A DNA stretch of 64,000 nt from SHAN690 sp040221375. GTDB lineage: Bacteria > Bacteroidota > Bacteroidia > Flavobacteriales_G > Salibacteraceae. Position numbers and translations under genes: made by a program. Where the stretch lies: positions 1 to 64,000 of the forward strand of contig JAVKEP010000006.1 of the NCBI GenBank assembly GCA_040221375.1, read 5' to 3'. Below, piece after piece: positions 8,039 to 16,162 of the stretch. The notes under the pieces were generated by a model, which did not search any database, had not been told where the DNA came from, and worked only from the letters and a program-made list of their open reading frames with translations. Positions within the stretch are counted from its first letter, which is position 1. Each line of letters begins with the position of its first letter.

Positions 8039-8923
8039 TTAAATCAGGTATAACAACTGTACGATTGGTAGGTAAACAAATGAAGCGAACATGAGTTTAA
8101 GCGCGGCCGAATCCGACTTCAAATAAAACAAGCGGATGGCGTACCACGTGAAGCCCAACCCCGTCAAGGCTACCAAAAACATCACAAAGGCAGAGCCCGT
8201 CGTGAAGATGATTGGAAACAAGCTAATGGGCACCAAAAAGATGGTGTAGATCAATATATAAAACGCAGAAGTGGAGCTCTTTCCTGAGGCCGAAGGCATG
8301 AGTCGAAATCCTGCGCGTGTGTAATCGTCATCGGCCTTCCAAGCAATGGCCCAAAAATGTGGAAACTGCCAAATAAACTGTGTCGCGAACAACACCCCTG
8401 GAATCAATCCGAAATCATTGGTAGCCGCAACATATCCCAACATCGGGGGAATCGCTCCGGGAAAAGCACCGACAAATACTGCGATGGGTCCTTTACGCTT
8501 AAGCGGTGTGTACACGGCGACGTATAAGATCAGCGCCAAGGTCCCAAGCAATCCAGAGAGCGGATTCAACCCGAACCAGAGAATAGCGACCCCAACAACG
8601 CCGAGCAAGCACGCGAGCATAAACGCTTCGCTGCTCTCCATGCGTCCATCCGGTATGGGTCGGTCTGCGGTACGCTTCATAAGCTTATCCAAATCACGTT
8701 CGATGATTTGGTTGAAGGCATTGGATGACCCGGTGACCATAAACCCTCCGATGATAAGGTAAAGAATATCTATCCAGACCGTTTCAGCAACGTCAAGCGC
8801 AAAGAAATATCCGGTAAGTGCGCTGAATACTACCAGGGAAGCCAGTCTCATCTTCGTGAGCTGTGCATAGTCGGTAATTTTAGCCTTGAGGCTTACGGAT
8901 ATGGATGCAGAACGCGCTTTCAT
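8039..8923 (-). CDS. ctaB: Protoheme IX farnesyltransferase (heme O synthase)
   Basis: CtaB/CyoE transfers farnesyl diphosphate to the 2-vinyl group of heme B to give heme O, the precursor of heme A for the aa3-type oxidase. The 294-residue polytopic protein carries the UbiA-superfamily motif at about residues 68-89 (NAFNQIIERDLDKLMKRT then ADRPIP) and the second loop motif KADDDYTRAGFRLMP. It heads the operon ctaB-coxIII-coxIII-coxIV. A TACATTTG element lies ten bases upstream of the ATG. The upstream neighbour is a divergent GldL-like gene, so coxI and coxII are not linked here, unlike many flavobacteria. Confidence 0.96.
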   Translation of the reverse strand: MKARSASISVSLKAKITDYAQLTKMRLASLVVFSALTGYFFALDVAETVWIDILYLIIGGFMVTGSSNAFNQIIERDLDKLMKRTADRPIPDGRMESSEAFMLACLLGVVGVAILWFGLNPLSGLLGTLALILYVAVYTPLKRKGPIAVFVGAFPGAIPPMLGYVAATNDFGLIPGVLFATQFIWQFPHFWAIAWKADDDYTRAGFRLMPSASGKSSTSAFYILIYTIFLVPISLFPIIFTTGSAFVMFLVALTGLGFTWYAIRLFYLKSDSAALKLMFASFVYLPIVQLLYLI

Positions 8924-8933
8924 TCAGGAGGTG

Positions 8934-8941
8934 CAAATGTA
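8934..8941 (-). promoter_or_regulatory. -7 promoter element TACATTTG for ctaB-cox operon
   Basis: A perfect TAnnTTTG match on the minus strand, ten bases before the ctaB ATG, in the divergent gap to the GldL/GldM-like gene. No convincing -33 element is seen. Confidence 0.55.
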
Positions 8942-9017
8942 TTCAGCGTCTCCAAAATGCCACGCAGATTGTTTCTAAATTTCGGGCATCTTCGTGCCGG
9001 ACCTAAAACATGACATT

Positions 9018-10052
9018 ATGGATAAAGCCACGAGAATCATTGGCTACATGGGGTTGATTCCCTTGCTGATTGGAAGTTTGTTCAAGATTCAGCACTGGCC
9101 CTTCGCCGGAATATTGATTGTTCTATCCGTCAGTTTGCTGGTCATGGTCTTTATGCCGATGTACATCATTCATCGAATTACACGACGTACATCCACATTG
9201 GCGATGATTGAGGGCGTCATGATGGGAGTCACCGGCATGTTCGTTCTATTAGGCATGATGTTCAAAATCCAGCATTGGCCTGGTGGAGGAGTGCTTTTGA
9301 TTGTTGGCAATACTCTACTGGCATTTACCTTGGGAATCATGATTCTAAGGGCCATTGTAGCCAAGGAGTACAAACAAAACTGGCAAATGCTCGGTTTGAT
9401 GTTCGCCGTGACGATGGTATTCTTTGGTTGGTCTTTGGATTGGAGTCGCGACTTTCTGGTTTCAATTCAACACAACGATGCACTGATTCAACGCAACCAT
9501 GACGTTGTAATGAAATCGAATCTGGAGCTCAAGCAAATGCATGCTCAAACAGATTCAACATCTGAAACACTGAGCGCAATCTCCGAGCGATCTCTTGCTA
9601 TGAAGAACTACATATCGGAGCTTCAAAACCTCATCATTACCGCCTGCCTCGGTCAAAACTCAAGCACAGAGACACAAGCCTTGGCTAGCGATGTAAAGGC
9701 CATCGACAACTATGACATTCCCACCTACATCTTGATTGGTTACGACCCCAGCTCTCCGAGCCAAGACGACTACTCGGCCTATACGCTCCGGCTCAAATTG
9801 ACCGAATTTGCGACAGAGATGAAAGCTTTATCGCAAAAGCAAGAGACCCAAACGATGATCGACTCATTGTACTCTTTCACGGATCACGAGTCCAACGGCA
9901 TCGTTTACTCGTGGGAAATGATGCACTTTTACCACGCTTCGTATGCCAGTGTAATGCAATCACTCAACACCCTGCAATTGAGCGTTGCCCTGACTGAAAA
10001 CCGACTTTTGCATGAGCGAATGCAGGCATATTCGGTCGGTAAAACTGATTGA
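9018..10052 (+). CDS. GldL/GldM-like hybrid membrane protein
   Basis: A 344-residue protein, starting at the ATG that precedes DKATRIIGYMG (a GTG at 8994 is an alternative). Two GldL-type helical hairpins are seen, each with the diagnostic FKIQHWP turn (residues 22-28 and 82-88), then a fifth membrane helix (about 120-140). The rest is a roughly 200-residue, mostly helical extracytoplasmic domain ending in WEMMHFYHASYASVMQSL, which resembles the first periplasmic domain of GldM. In canonical GldL the second helix carries a glutamate essential to the proton-driven T9SS motor; here that helix (ILIVLSVSLLVMVFMP) has none. It overlaps hemW by one base. Resemblance is by motif and layout; function is unknown. 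A related gene ends at 23095. Confidence 0.75.
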   Translation: MDKATRIIGYMGLIPLLIGSLFKIQHWPFAGILIVLSVSLLVMVFMPMYIIHRITRRTSTLAMIEGVMMGVTGMFVLLGMMFKIQHWPGGGVLLIVGNTLLAFTLGIMILRAIVAKEYKQNWQMLGLMFAVTMVFFGWSLDWSRDFLVSIQHNDALIQRNHDVVMKSNLELKQMHAQTDSTSETLSAISERSLAMKNYISELQNLIITACLGQNSSTETQALASDVKAIDNYDIPTYILIGYDPSSPSQDDYSAYTLRLKLTEFATEMKALSQKQETQTMIDSLYSFTDHESNGIVYSWEMMHFYHASYASVMQSLNTLQLSVALTENRLLHERMQAYSVGKTD

Positions 10053-11176
10053 TGTCTAGCATTTACGTCCATATCCCTTTTTGCAAGCAGGCTTGCACCT
10101 ATTGCGACTTCCATTTTTCTACGAATCAAGCATTGCGCGGGAAACTTGTGCGGTCTTTGCTGCAGGAAATTGATTTGCGATGCCATGAGTTGAGCGGACC
10201 CATTGAGTCCGTTTATTTCGGAGGGGGTTCACCATCGATTTTAAGCGAAGAAGAACTCGCTAGCATTTTTGAAAAACTGCACCAAAGATTTGACCTAGGA
10301 CAAGTCAAAGAGGTGACCCTAGAATCGAATCCGGACGATCATACGGATGCAAACCTCAAACTTTGGCGTTCGTTGGGAATTGATCGCTTGAGCATTGGGA
10401 TTCAAAGCTTTTTAGAGCGTGATCTGCAGATGATGAACCGCGCGCACAATGCTGCTGAAGCTGAAGCGTGCATTCGCGCAGCAAGGGAAGCAGGATTCAA
10501 AAGTTTGACCATCGACCTCATCTACGGCATTCCAGGCCAGACCATGGAGCAATGGCAGAGCAACGTTCAAAAGGCGATTCTGCTCAATCCCGATCACATC
10601 AGCGCATATTGCCTAACCATTGAAGAGCGAACCGCATTGCACCATTTGGTGACCAAAGGAAAAATCACAGAGAAGGAAGATGGTGCGATCGAACGAGAAT
10701 ACCTCTTCTTACATAGAAAACTAGAAGACGTTGGATGGCAACATTACGAAATATCCAACTTTGGAAAGAGTGGTAAACGCGCCGTTCACAACAGCAATTA
10801 TTGGTCGGGAAAGGCCTATTTAGGCATCGGTCCAGCCGCTCATTCCTTTGACGGAGTGAATAAAAGGAGATGGAATGTCTCCAATAATCCAGCATACATC
10901 CGAGCGCTCGAAAAGGGTGAAGGCTATTGGGAAGAAGAAGTGCTCACTGACCGAGATCGCAGCAATGAATTACTCATGACGGGGTTGAGGCGTTCGGTTG
11001 GAGTCGACTTAAGTCTCCTGCCCGACGCGCATGGCGAGGCCATCCTCCAAGCGGCGGATTCGTTACAAGGAGTGTTAGGTGAAGCACTCCGAAATCAGCG
11101 AGGCATTCTCAGCATCGAGCCCACCAAGTGGCTGTTGGCGGATGCAGTCATCCGAGAATTGATGATGGATTCGTAG
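10052..11176 (+). CDS. hemW: Heme chaperone HemW (HemN-like radical SAM protein)
   Basis: A 374-residue radical SAM protein with the CxxxCxxC cluster motif at Cys11, Cys15 and Cys18 (FCKQACTYCDF), the YFGGGSPSIL motif and GIQSFLERDLQMMNRAH. True HemN is longer and has extra N-terminal residues and a CxxxCxxCxC pattern; here CDF follows instead, which marks the HemW heme-chaperone branch. HemW binds heme and is implicated in inserting it into respiratory enzymes, which fits the nearby ctaB and oxidase genes, although those lie on the other strand. The ATG overlaps the TGA of the GldL/GldM-like gene (TGATG), so translation is coupled. Confidence 0.92.
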   Translation: MSSIYVHIPFCKQACTYCDFHFSTNQALRGKLVRSLLQEIDLRCHELSGPIESVYFGGGSPSILSEEELASIFEKLHQRFDLGQVKEVTLESNPDDHTDANLKLWRSLGIDRLSIGIQSFLERDLQMMNRAHNAAEAEACIRAAREAGFKSLTIDLIYGIPGQTMEQWQSNVQKAILLNPDHISAYCLTIEERTALHHLVTKGKITEKEDGAIEREYLFLHRKLEDVGWQHYEISNFGKSGKRAVHNSNYWSGKAYLGIGPAAHSFDGVNKRRWNVSNNPAYIRALEKGEGYWEEEVLTDRDRSNELLMTGLRRSVGVDLSLLPDAHGEAILQAADSLQGVLGEALRNQRGILSIEPTKWLLADAVIRELMMDS

Positions 11177-11252
11177 GTCAATTGATTCGACCTCCTCACT
11201 TCCTATTTTCACCATCACTGAAGGAATCTTACTTTTCGCCAAACTTGATCGC

Positions 11253-11957
11253 ATGGACTGGAGTAAAGGCATTGATATTTCTATTCCGTTTCGCACTGAC
11301 CTTAAAGCCACCTCTGCTTGGTACGTAGGACCGATTGAAATAGAGCCAGTTCGCATGGGTGATTGGGTGGGATCGATTGAGGAAGGGGGCAGTGTGAATT
11401 TCAGAAATATCAAACTCAATCCACACGGCAACGGCACGCACACCGAGTGCGTGGGGCACATCGCTCCGGAATGCTTCAGCATCAATCAACACCTGAAAAA
11501 ATGGATGTTTGATGCGCAATTGATCACGGTGGAGCCGGAGTCGCGCGGTGCTGATAAAGTCATTTCCAAAGCACAGATCGAAGCTGCTCTCGGGGCGAAC
11601 CGACCGGAAGCGGTGGTTTTGAGGACGCTACCCAACGATGCGGGAAAGCTCTCCCTCCATTATTCGAATACAAATCCGGCCTACTTAGAAGCAAGCGCGG
11701 CGGCATTCCTAGCAGAAATCGGAGTTGAACACCTTTTACTGGACCTCCCCTCGGTAGATCGGGAGGAAGATGGCGGTGCGTTGGCTGCGCACAAGGCCTT
11801 TTGGAAGTATCCCATCGCCCCTCGAATGCAAGCAACGATCACCGAACTGATCTACGTTCCAAGCCACGTCCCCGACGGAAATTATTTACTCAACTTGCAG
11901 GTAGCGCCGATAGAGAATGACGCTTCTCCCAGTCGGCCTGTTTTGTTTTCAGAATAG
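11253..11957 (+). CDS. Cyclase-family metal-dependent hydrolase (kynurenine formamidase-like)
   Basis: A 234-residue protein of the cyclase family. The metal-binding signature appears as HGNGTHTECVGHI, with His58, His63 and His69 as likely ligands. In the classical formamidase motif (HxGTHxDxPxH) the aspartate and proline are replaced here by glutamate-cysteine and valine-glycine. LLDLPSVDREEDGG and LAAHKAFW follow as in family members. Formamidases of this family hydrolyse N-formylkynurenine in tryptophan breakdown, but no other kynurenine gene is near, so the substrate is not assigned. It is cytoplasmic. A TACTTTTC element (one mismatch to the promoter consensus) lies 15 bases before the ATG. 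Confidence 0.8.
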   Translation: MDWSKGIDISIPFRTDLKATSAWYVGPIEIEPVRMGDWVGSIEEGGSVNFRNIKLNPHGNGTHTECVGHIAPECFSINQHLKKWMFDAQLITVEPESRGADKVISKAQIEAALGANRPEAVVLRTLPNDAGKLSLHYSNTNPAYLEASAAAFLAEIGVEHLLLDLPSVDREEDGGALAAHKAFWKYPIAPRMQATITELIYVPSHVPDGNYLLNLQVAPIENDASPSRPVLFSE

Positions 11958-12045
11958 CATTAATACCTGATTATGAGTCTATTATCGAGAAGAATATCAC
12001 ATTTAATCCCTTGAACAACACGGATTAATTTCTAATGGGTAGTTT

Positions 12046-12053
12046 TATATTTG
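12046..12053 (+). promoter_or_regulatory. -7 promoter element TATATTTG for the lrp-like gene
   Basis: A perfect TAnnTTTG in the 158-base gap before the Lrp-type regulator. It would leave a leader of about 55-60 bases. No well-spaced -33 TTG is seen. Confidence 0.5.
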
Positions 12054-12115
12054 GTGCCCCGGTCTTAAATCTTAATTTTATTCGCCAAAACCATCGTTAG
12101 CCAAATAAAACACGC

Positions 12116-12604
12116 ATGCCACGACCCCTTGACGACATCGACCGCAAAATTCTCAAGATCCTCCAGGAGCGAGGTCGCATCTCAAACATCGACCTGAGCA
12201 AGGAGATCACCCTCTCGCCTGCTCCGACCTTGGAACGGGTTCGAAAGCTTGAGAAACAGCGGATCATTGAAGGGTATCATGCCCAGGTGAATTTGGCGAA
12301 AATGGGCATTACCATCAAGGCGTTCATTCAAATCACCTTGATTCATCAGCAAGAAAACAACATCCATCGATTCATAGAGGCCGTGATGCACATTCCAGAA
12401 GTCGTGGAGTGCAATCAAGTCACCGGCGATTATGATTATCAACTCAAAGTATATACATCCGACATTGGAGCATTGGATCGTCTGATTACCGAAAAAGTGA
12501 GTAAACTTCCCGAAGTTGGGCAGATAAAATCGCATATCATCTTGAGCGAAATCAAGCACTCGCGTGTGGTGCCTATGTTGAATTCGGAACTCACAGAAAT
12601 TTGA
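12116..12604 (+). CDS. Lrp/AsnC-family transcriptional regulator
   Basis: A 162-residue regulator. Residues 4-60 form the AsnC-type winged helix (LDDIDRKILKILQERGRIS, then DLSKEITLSPAPTLERVRKL), and residues 70-150 form the RAM ligand-binding and oligomerisation domain, with VVECNQVTGDYDYQLKVYT as its conserved core. Lrp-type proteins bind DNA as octamers and usually sense amino acids. The serine-proline-alanine-proline in the recognition helix region is a common flavobacterial variant. It is likely autoregulated, as is typical of the family. An MmcQ/YjbR gene follows with a 4-base TTGA overlap. Its regulon cannot be read from this window. Confidence 0.93.
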   Translation: MPRPLDDIDRKILKILQERGRISNIDLSKEITLSPAPTLERVRKLEKQRIIEGYHAQVNLAKMGITIKAFIQITLIHQQENNIHRFIEAVMHIPEVVECNQVTGDYDYQLKVYTSDIGALDRLITEKVSKLPEVGQIKSHIILSEIKHSRVVPMLNSELTEI

Positions 12605-12957
12605 ACATCGAAGTTTTCAGGGAGTACTGCTTGGCGAAACCCGGCGTATCCGAAGGCCTTCCGTTCGGACCAGACACCCTTGTTTTTAAGGTGATGAACA
12701 AGATGTTCGCGCTCACAGGCATCGAGAAATTTGATTTTGTCAACCTAAAATGCGACACTGAGAAGTCGATCGACCTCCGTGCAAGCTTTGAAGGCATTCG
12801 CCCTGGATATCACATGAACAAACAACAATGGAACTCCGTGTACGTAGATTCCGACGTTCCCGACGACCTGATTTTTGAGCTCACGGATCACAGCTACGAT
12901 CTTGTTGCAGAGAAACTGCCAAAGAAAGATCGAGAAGCGTTGAAAAATATGACCTAG
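12601..12957 (+). CDS. MmcQ/YjbR family protein
   Basis: A 118-residue protein of the MmcQ/YjbR family, which has a CyaY-like double-wing fold. Typical stretches are KPGVSEGLPFGPDTLVFKV near the start, FVNLKCDT in the middle and PGYHMNKQQWNSVYVD followed by LTDHSYDLVAEKLPKK at the end. The start is a TTG sharing its bases with the TGA of the lrp-like gene, so it depends on coupled translation. Family members are small cytoplasmic proteins, often called DNA-binding, with no established function. The pairing with an Lrp regulator hints at a shared role, which is inference. Confidence 0.88.
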   Translation: MNIEVFREYCLAKPGVSEGLPFGPDTLVFKVMNKMFALTGIEKFDFVNLKCDTEKSIDLRASFEGIRPGYHMNKQQWNSVYVDSDVPDDLIFELTDHSYDLVAEKLPKKDREALKNMT

Positions 12958-13011
12958 CACCCATCGCATAGCCGAAGATTGCTCCTTTCTTTGCTCCTAA
13001 ATTCATGAAGC

Positions 13012-13599
13012 ATGAAAGCCTTCTTTAACCAACTGGTCCGCTACTTTGTCAGGGGACTCATTTTTCTGGTCCCTACCGCCGCAACCGTGTACGTTTTGGT
13101 GCAAATTTTCATCATCATTGATGGCATCATCCCCTACGAAATACCGGGTAGAATTCCCGGGCTGGGAATCCTGACCTTGCTGATCACCATCACCGTATTC
13201 GGATTGCTTACGAGCACCATTCTCGCCACCCCTTTTATTTCCTGGGGCAATCAATTGCTCGACCGTGCGCCTTTGGTCAAGACCATTTATTCATCTATCA
13301 AAGATCTCGTTACCGCATTCGTAGGCCAACAAAAGAAATTTGAGCACCCTGTTCTGGTCAAAATGTATGAGAACGCAGAAGTCCAGAAACTCGGATTCCT
13401 CACCAGTGACGACCTCATTGATCTCGGATTGGGCAAAGACAAAGTGGCCGTATACCTCCCACATAGCTACGCCTTTTCGGGGAATCTTTTCGTGGTACCG
13501 GCCGCCAATGTCACCCCGATTGATGCCAAATCATCCGCCGTAATGAAGTTCATCGTTTCTGGAGGAGTTACCAGCCTAAGCGAGCTCAAAGAGGAATGA
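13012..13599 (+). CDS. DUF502 family membrane protein
   Basis: A 195-residue protein with two membrane segments near the N-terminus (YFVRGLIFLVPTAATVYVLVQ and GLGILTLLITITVFGLLTST), followed by a soluble domain. Landmarks of DUF502 are RAPLVKTIYSSIKDL, the TAFVGQQKKFEHPVLV strand, the VAVYLPHSYAFSGNLFVVP stretch and the terminal VSGGVTSLSEL. Relatives occur in most bacteria and in plant chloroplast and vesicle proteins; their biochemical role is unknown. It begins 54 bases after the MmcQ/YjbR gene and overlaps the transporter gene by four bases (ATGA). Confidence 0.9.
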   Translation: MKAFFNQLVRYFVRGLIFLVPTAATVYVLVQIFIIIDGIIPYEIPGRIPGLGILTLLITITVFGLLTSTILATPFISWGNQLLDRAPLVKTIYSSIKDLVTAFVGQQKKFEHPVLVKMYENAEVQKLGFLTSDDLIDLGLGKDKVAVYLPHSYAFSGNLFVVPAANVTPIDAKSSAVMKFIVSGGVTSLSELKEE

Positions 13600-14498
13600 A
13601 TTTCCTGACGAAGTATAAGTACTACGTTTCCCTCCACGGCGTCATCTTCCTCTGGGGATTTACCGGCATATTGGGCCGACTCATCAGCATTCCTTCTACC
13701 AACATCGTCTGGCTGAGGATGCTGATCGCATTGTTAGGTTTGGCCGTTTTTATGCTGCTCACAAAACGAGGCTTTCGCACCGGAAATCGAAACAAAGTCA
13801 AGTACCTGATTACTGGACTCATCACCGCCGCGCATTGGGTGCTGTTTTTCGAAGCTCTCAAAGTCTCAAACGTCTCCATCACGCTCACCACGCTTGCGTC
13901 GACATCCTTGTTCGTAGCATTCTTGGAGCCCTTTTTCTTCAAGCGAAGGATCATACCCTACGAAATCTTGTTGGGCGCTGGGACGTTGGTCGGATTGGGA
14001 ATTATTTTTCAGGCTGAAACGGATTATTCATGGGGCATTCTGCTCGCCTTAGGATCCGCGGTTCTGGCGGCAGTTTTCGGAACGGTGAACGGAATTTTCG
14101 TCCGTCACGACCGGCCTACATTGATCACGGCATATGAGATGCTCGGGGGCGTCATCAGCATCTCCGTATACTATCTATTTACGGGCGGTTTTCAAAGCTT
14201 CCAGGCGCCGACTTCCATGGATTGGGTATGGCTCTTGGTCTTGGGATTGGTTTGTACGAGCATGGCTTTCGTAGTAAGTATCGAGGTCATGAAAGAGTTG
14301 AGCCCCTTCACTGTTAGCATGTCCATCAACATGGAGCCCATTTACGCCATCATCTTCGCCTTGCTCATTTTTCAAGAGGACGAATTCATGAGTCCCTTAT
14401 TCTACCTAGGAGCGGTAATCGTGATGGGAATGATCTTCCTCAATGGTTATTTCAAACGAAAAGCTCGGCTCAAAGGCGAAAAAGTTCCGGTTCATTGA
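13596..14498 (+). CDS. EamA/DMT-family transporter
   Basis: A 300-residue drug/metabolite transporter with ten predicted membrane helices in two repeated halves. The first half begins SLHGVIFLWGFTGILGRLI and the second lies near WGILLALGSAVLAAVFGTVNGIF. The terminal helix (FYLGAVIVMGMIFLNGYF) is followed by a short basic tail. Such proteins are inner-membrane exporters of amino acids or other small metabolites; the substrate is not deducible. Its ATG overlaps the stop of the DUF502 gene, and its 3' end overlaps the converging PKD-protein gene by 7 bases. Confidence 0.92.
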   Translation: MNFLTKYKYYVSLHGVIFLWGFTGILGRLISIPSTNIVWLRMLIALLGLAVFMLLTKRGFRTGNRNKVKYLITGLITAAHWVLFFEALKVSNVSITLTTLASTSLFVAFLEPFFFKRRIIPYEILLGAGTLVGLGIIFQAETDYSWGILLALGSAVLAAVFGTVNGIFVRHDRPTLITAYEMLGGVISISVYYLFTGGFQSFQAPTSMDWVWLLVLGLVCTSMAFVVSIEVMKELSPFTVSMSINMEPIYAIIFALLIFQEDEFMSPLFYLGAVIVMGMIFLNGYFKRKARLKGEKVPVH

Positions 14499-16030
14499 AC
14501 GAACACTCGAAAACTTTGAACGTTTCCTTCTTGATCTCTCACGTGCAGCACGTACGTACCGCTCGGCACATTGTAGCTCATTGGAATAAGCTGCTTGTTA
14601 CTCACTTCTCGGCCGATTTCCCTACCCGTTAAATCGAGCAAAACAATTTGCACTACCCCTTGAGCTCCACCTCTCTCAAGGAAAAAGTTTCCGTTCGACG
14701 GATTCGGAAACAGCCTCATGCTCGAGTGGATAACTTCATTTGTTCCCAACGGATACACCTCGATATCCTTGCAAGCGATTCCACATAGGTTATCGCCGTC
14801 GTACGTATTCAAGCAGACCTCGTAGGTGCCGGGTACATTGTAGGTATAACTCGGGTTGGCAAATGTGCTTGTGTTGCCATCTCCAAACTCCCATACGACG
14901 CTGGTAACATTCGTGCTGGTGGTCGTATTTTTAAACGAATAGACGTTCGTGTTCGGATCAAATCCCACGTCGAAGCTCGGCGCACAATTGAAGTCGTAGA
15001 CCGTGACGAATTCGCAATATTGATCCAGGCAGAATGGAACGAAATTGCCGACGGTCAGGCAGACCTCGTAGGTTCCTGCTTCTCCATATTCGTGGAAGTC
15101 ATCCATCGTAGGCGCACTGCCGTCTCCGTAATCCCAAATGCTGGTAAGGATACTTCCCGTCGAGGTGTTCGTGCACTCGATCAGCAATTCACTGGTTTCA
15201 TAGTAGAAATCTGCTGTGCAATCTCCCCCGCCCCCTCCTGAAGTGACGGTGATGTCCATGCAGACTTCGTCATAACACGTCCAATTGACGGTATCAAAAA
15301 TCATCAGGCACACTTGATAGGTTCCCGCAACGAAATAGGTATACGAAGGATTGGCGAGCTCACTGCTGCCAAACCCGTCACCAAAGTCCCAGAACTGAGT
15401 GGTATAGCCGCCAGAAGATTGATTCGCAAAATCGACGTCCAATCCATTCGCCGAATAAGAAAAGTCCGCTTCGCAAGAGTTAGAATCGACGTATAATTGG
15501 TAGCAAGCGCTATCACAAAGAGATCCGGAACTATCAAAAAGAGAGAGGCATGCAGCGTATGAGCCCGGCGACGCGTAGGTGTGCAATGGCATCGTGTCAT
15601 TGGAAAACGTCCCATCTCCAAAGTCCCAGCTGAGCGAGTCGTAATATCCCCAAGAAGCATTGAAAAATTCTACGTCCAATCCATCAGGGAAGGCCCAAAA
15701 ATCAGCCATGCAAGAAACATTTCCAAGAATGAACGTGTCGCAATAATAGTCGAAGCATGCGAACGTGGAAGTGTCATAGATGATCTGACAAACCTCATAA
15801 AAGCCCTCCTGGGCATAGGTGTGAACCGGGTTTGGAACTCCAGTTACGTAATTCCCATCTCCGAAATCATACTCAATTACATCGTAGGCTCCGGTAGCCT
15901 GACTACTGATGTAAATCGTAAGACTATCGATGCTATCGGTGTACCCGCCAACGCATTGGCCGAGAGAAATCGAGGACGTCGCAAAACTAATTGCGGCGAT
16001 AACGGTTAGTGTCTTGCAGAGCGATCGCAT
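14492..16030 (-). CDS. T9SS cargo protein with five PKD domains
   Basis: A 512-residue surface or secreted protein, starting at the ATG that precedes RSLCKTLTVIAAISFATSS, a good signal peptide. Five PKD-like repeats are seen, each with a W/Y-x-FGDG (or YGDG) core and a TYxxPGxYxVCL end. Each carries a cysteine in the VCL strand and further cysteines in the linker (for instance FACFDYYCD and NWTCYDEVCM), suggesting disulphide-stapled beta domains. The end (LFPNPSNGNFFLERGG onward to FRVFVQ) is a type A T9SS sorting domain. It may be an adhesin; nothing shows an enzymatic domain. It is divergent from ispG. Confidence 0.9.
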   Translation of the reverse strand: MRSLCKTLTVIAAISFATSSISLGQCVGGYTDSIDSLTIYISSQATGAYDVIEYDFGDGNYVTGVPNPVHTYAQEGFYEVCQIIYDTSTFACFDYYCDTFILGNVSCMADFWAFPDGLDVEFFNASWGYYDSLSWDFGDGTFSNDTMPLHTYASPGSYAACLSLFDSSGSLCDSACYQLYVDSNSCEADFSYSANGLDVDFANQSSGGYTTQFWDFGDGFGSSELANPSYTYFVAGTYQVCLMIFDTVNWTCYDEVCMDITVTSGGGGGDCTADFYYETSELLIECTNTSTGSILTSIWDYGDGSAPTMDDFHEYGEAGTYEVCLTVGNFVPFCLDQYCEFVTVYDFNCAPSFDVGFDPNTNVYSFKNTTTSTNVTSVVWEFGDGNTSTFANPSYTYNVPGTYEVCLNTYDGDNLCGIACKDIEVYPLGTNEVIHSSMRLFPNPSNGNFFLERGGAQGVVQIVLLDLTGREIGREVSNKQLIPMSYNVPSGTYVLHVRDQEGNVQSFRVFVQ

Positions 16031-16150
16031 GGTGAAGTTCAAATTTCCATCTAAACGTTTCTCGATGACCACAGGTTGGGGAGCCAAAGAATTAATTTCA
16101 AAGATGATGAACTACAGCTTGCATTGCACAATCTAACCATCGCAATCTCA

Positions 16151-16158
16151 TACTTTTG
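16151..16158 (+). promoter_or_regulatory. -7 promoter element TACTTTTG for ispG
   Basis: A perfect TAnnTTTG ending four bases before the ispG ATG (spacer CGCC), which supports the start at 16163 and suggests a leaderless transcript. TTG trimers occur at 16119 and 16124, but their spacing (24 or more) is longer than the usual 19-21. Confidence 0.6.
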
Positions 16159-16162
16159 CGCC

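Noticed and set aside
9018..10052. Annotation as GldL itself
   Set aside because: It has two hairpins rather than one, lacks the motor glutamate, and carries a GldM-like periplasmic domain; no gldKMN genes adjoin.
10052..11176. Annotation as oxygen-independent coproporphyrinogen III oxidase (HemN)
   Set aside because: The length and the cysteine motif followed by aspartate fit HemW, not true HemN.
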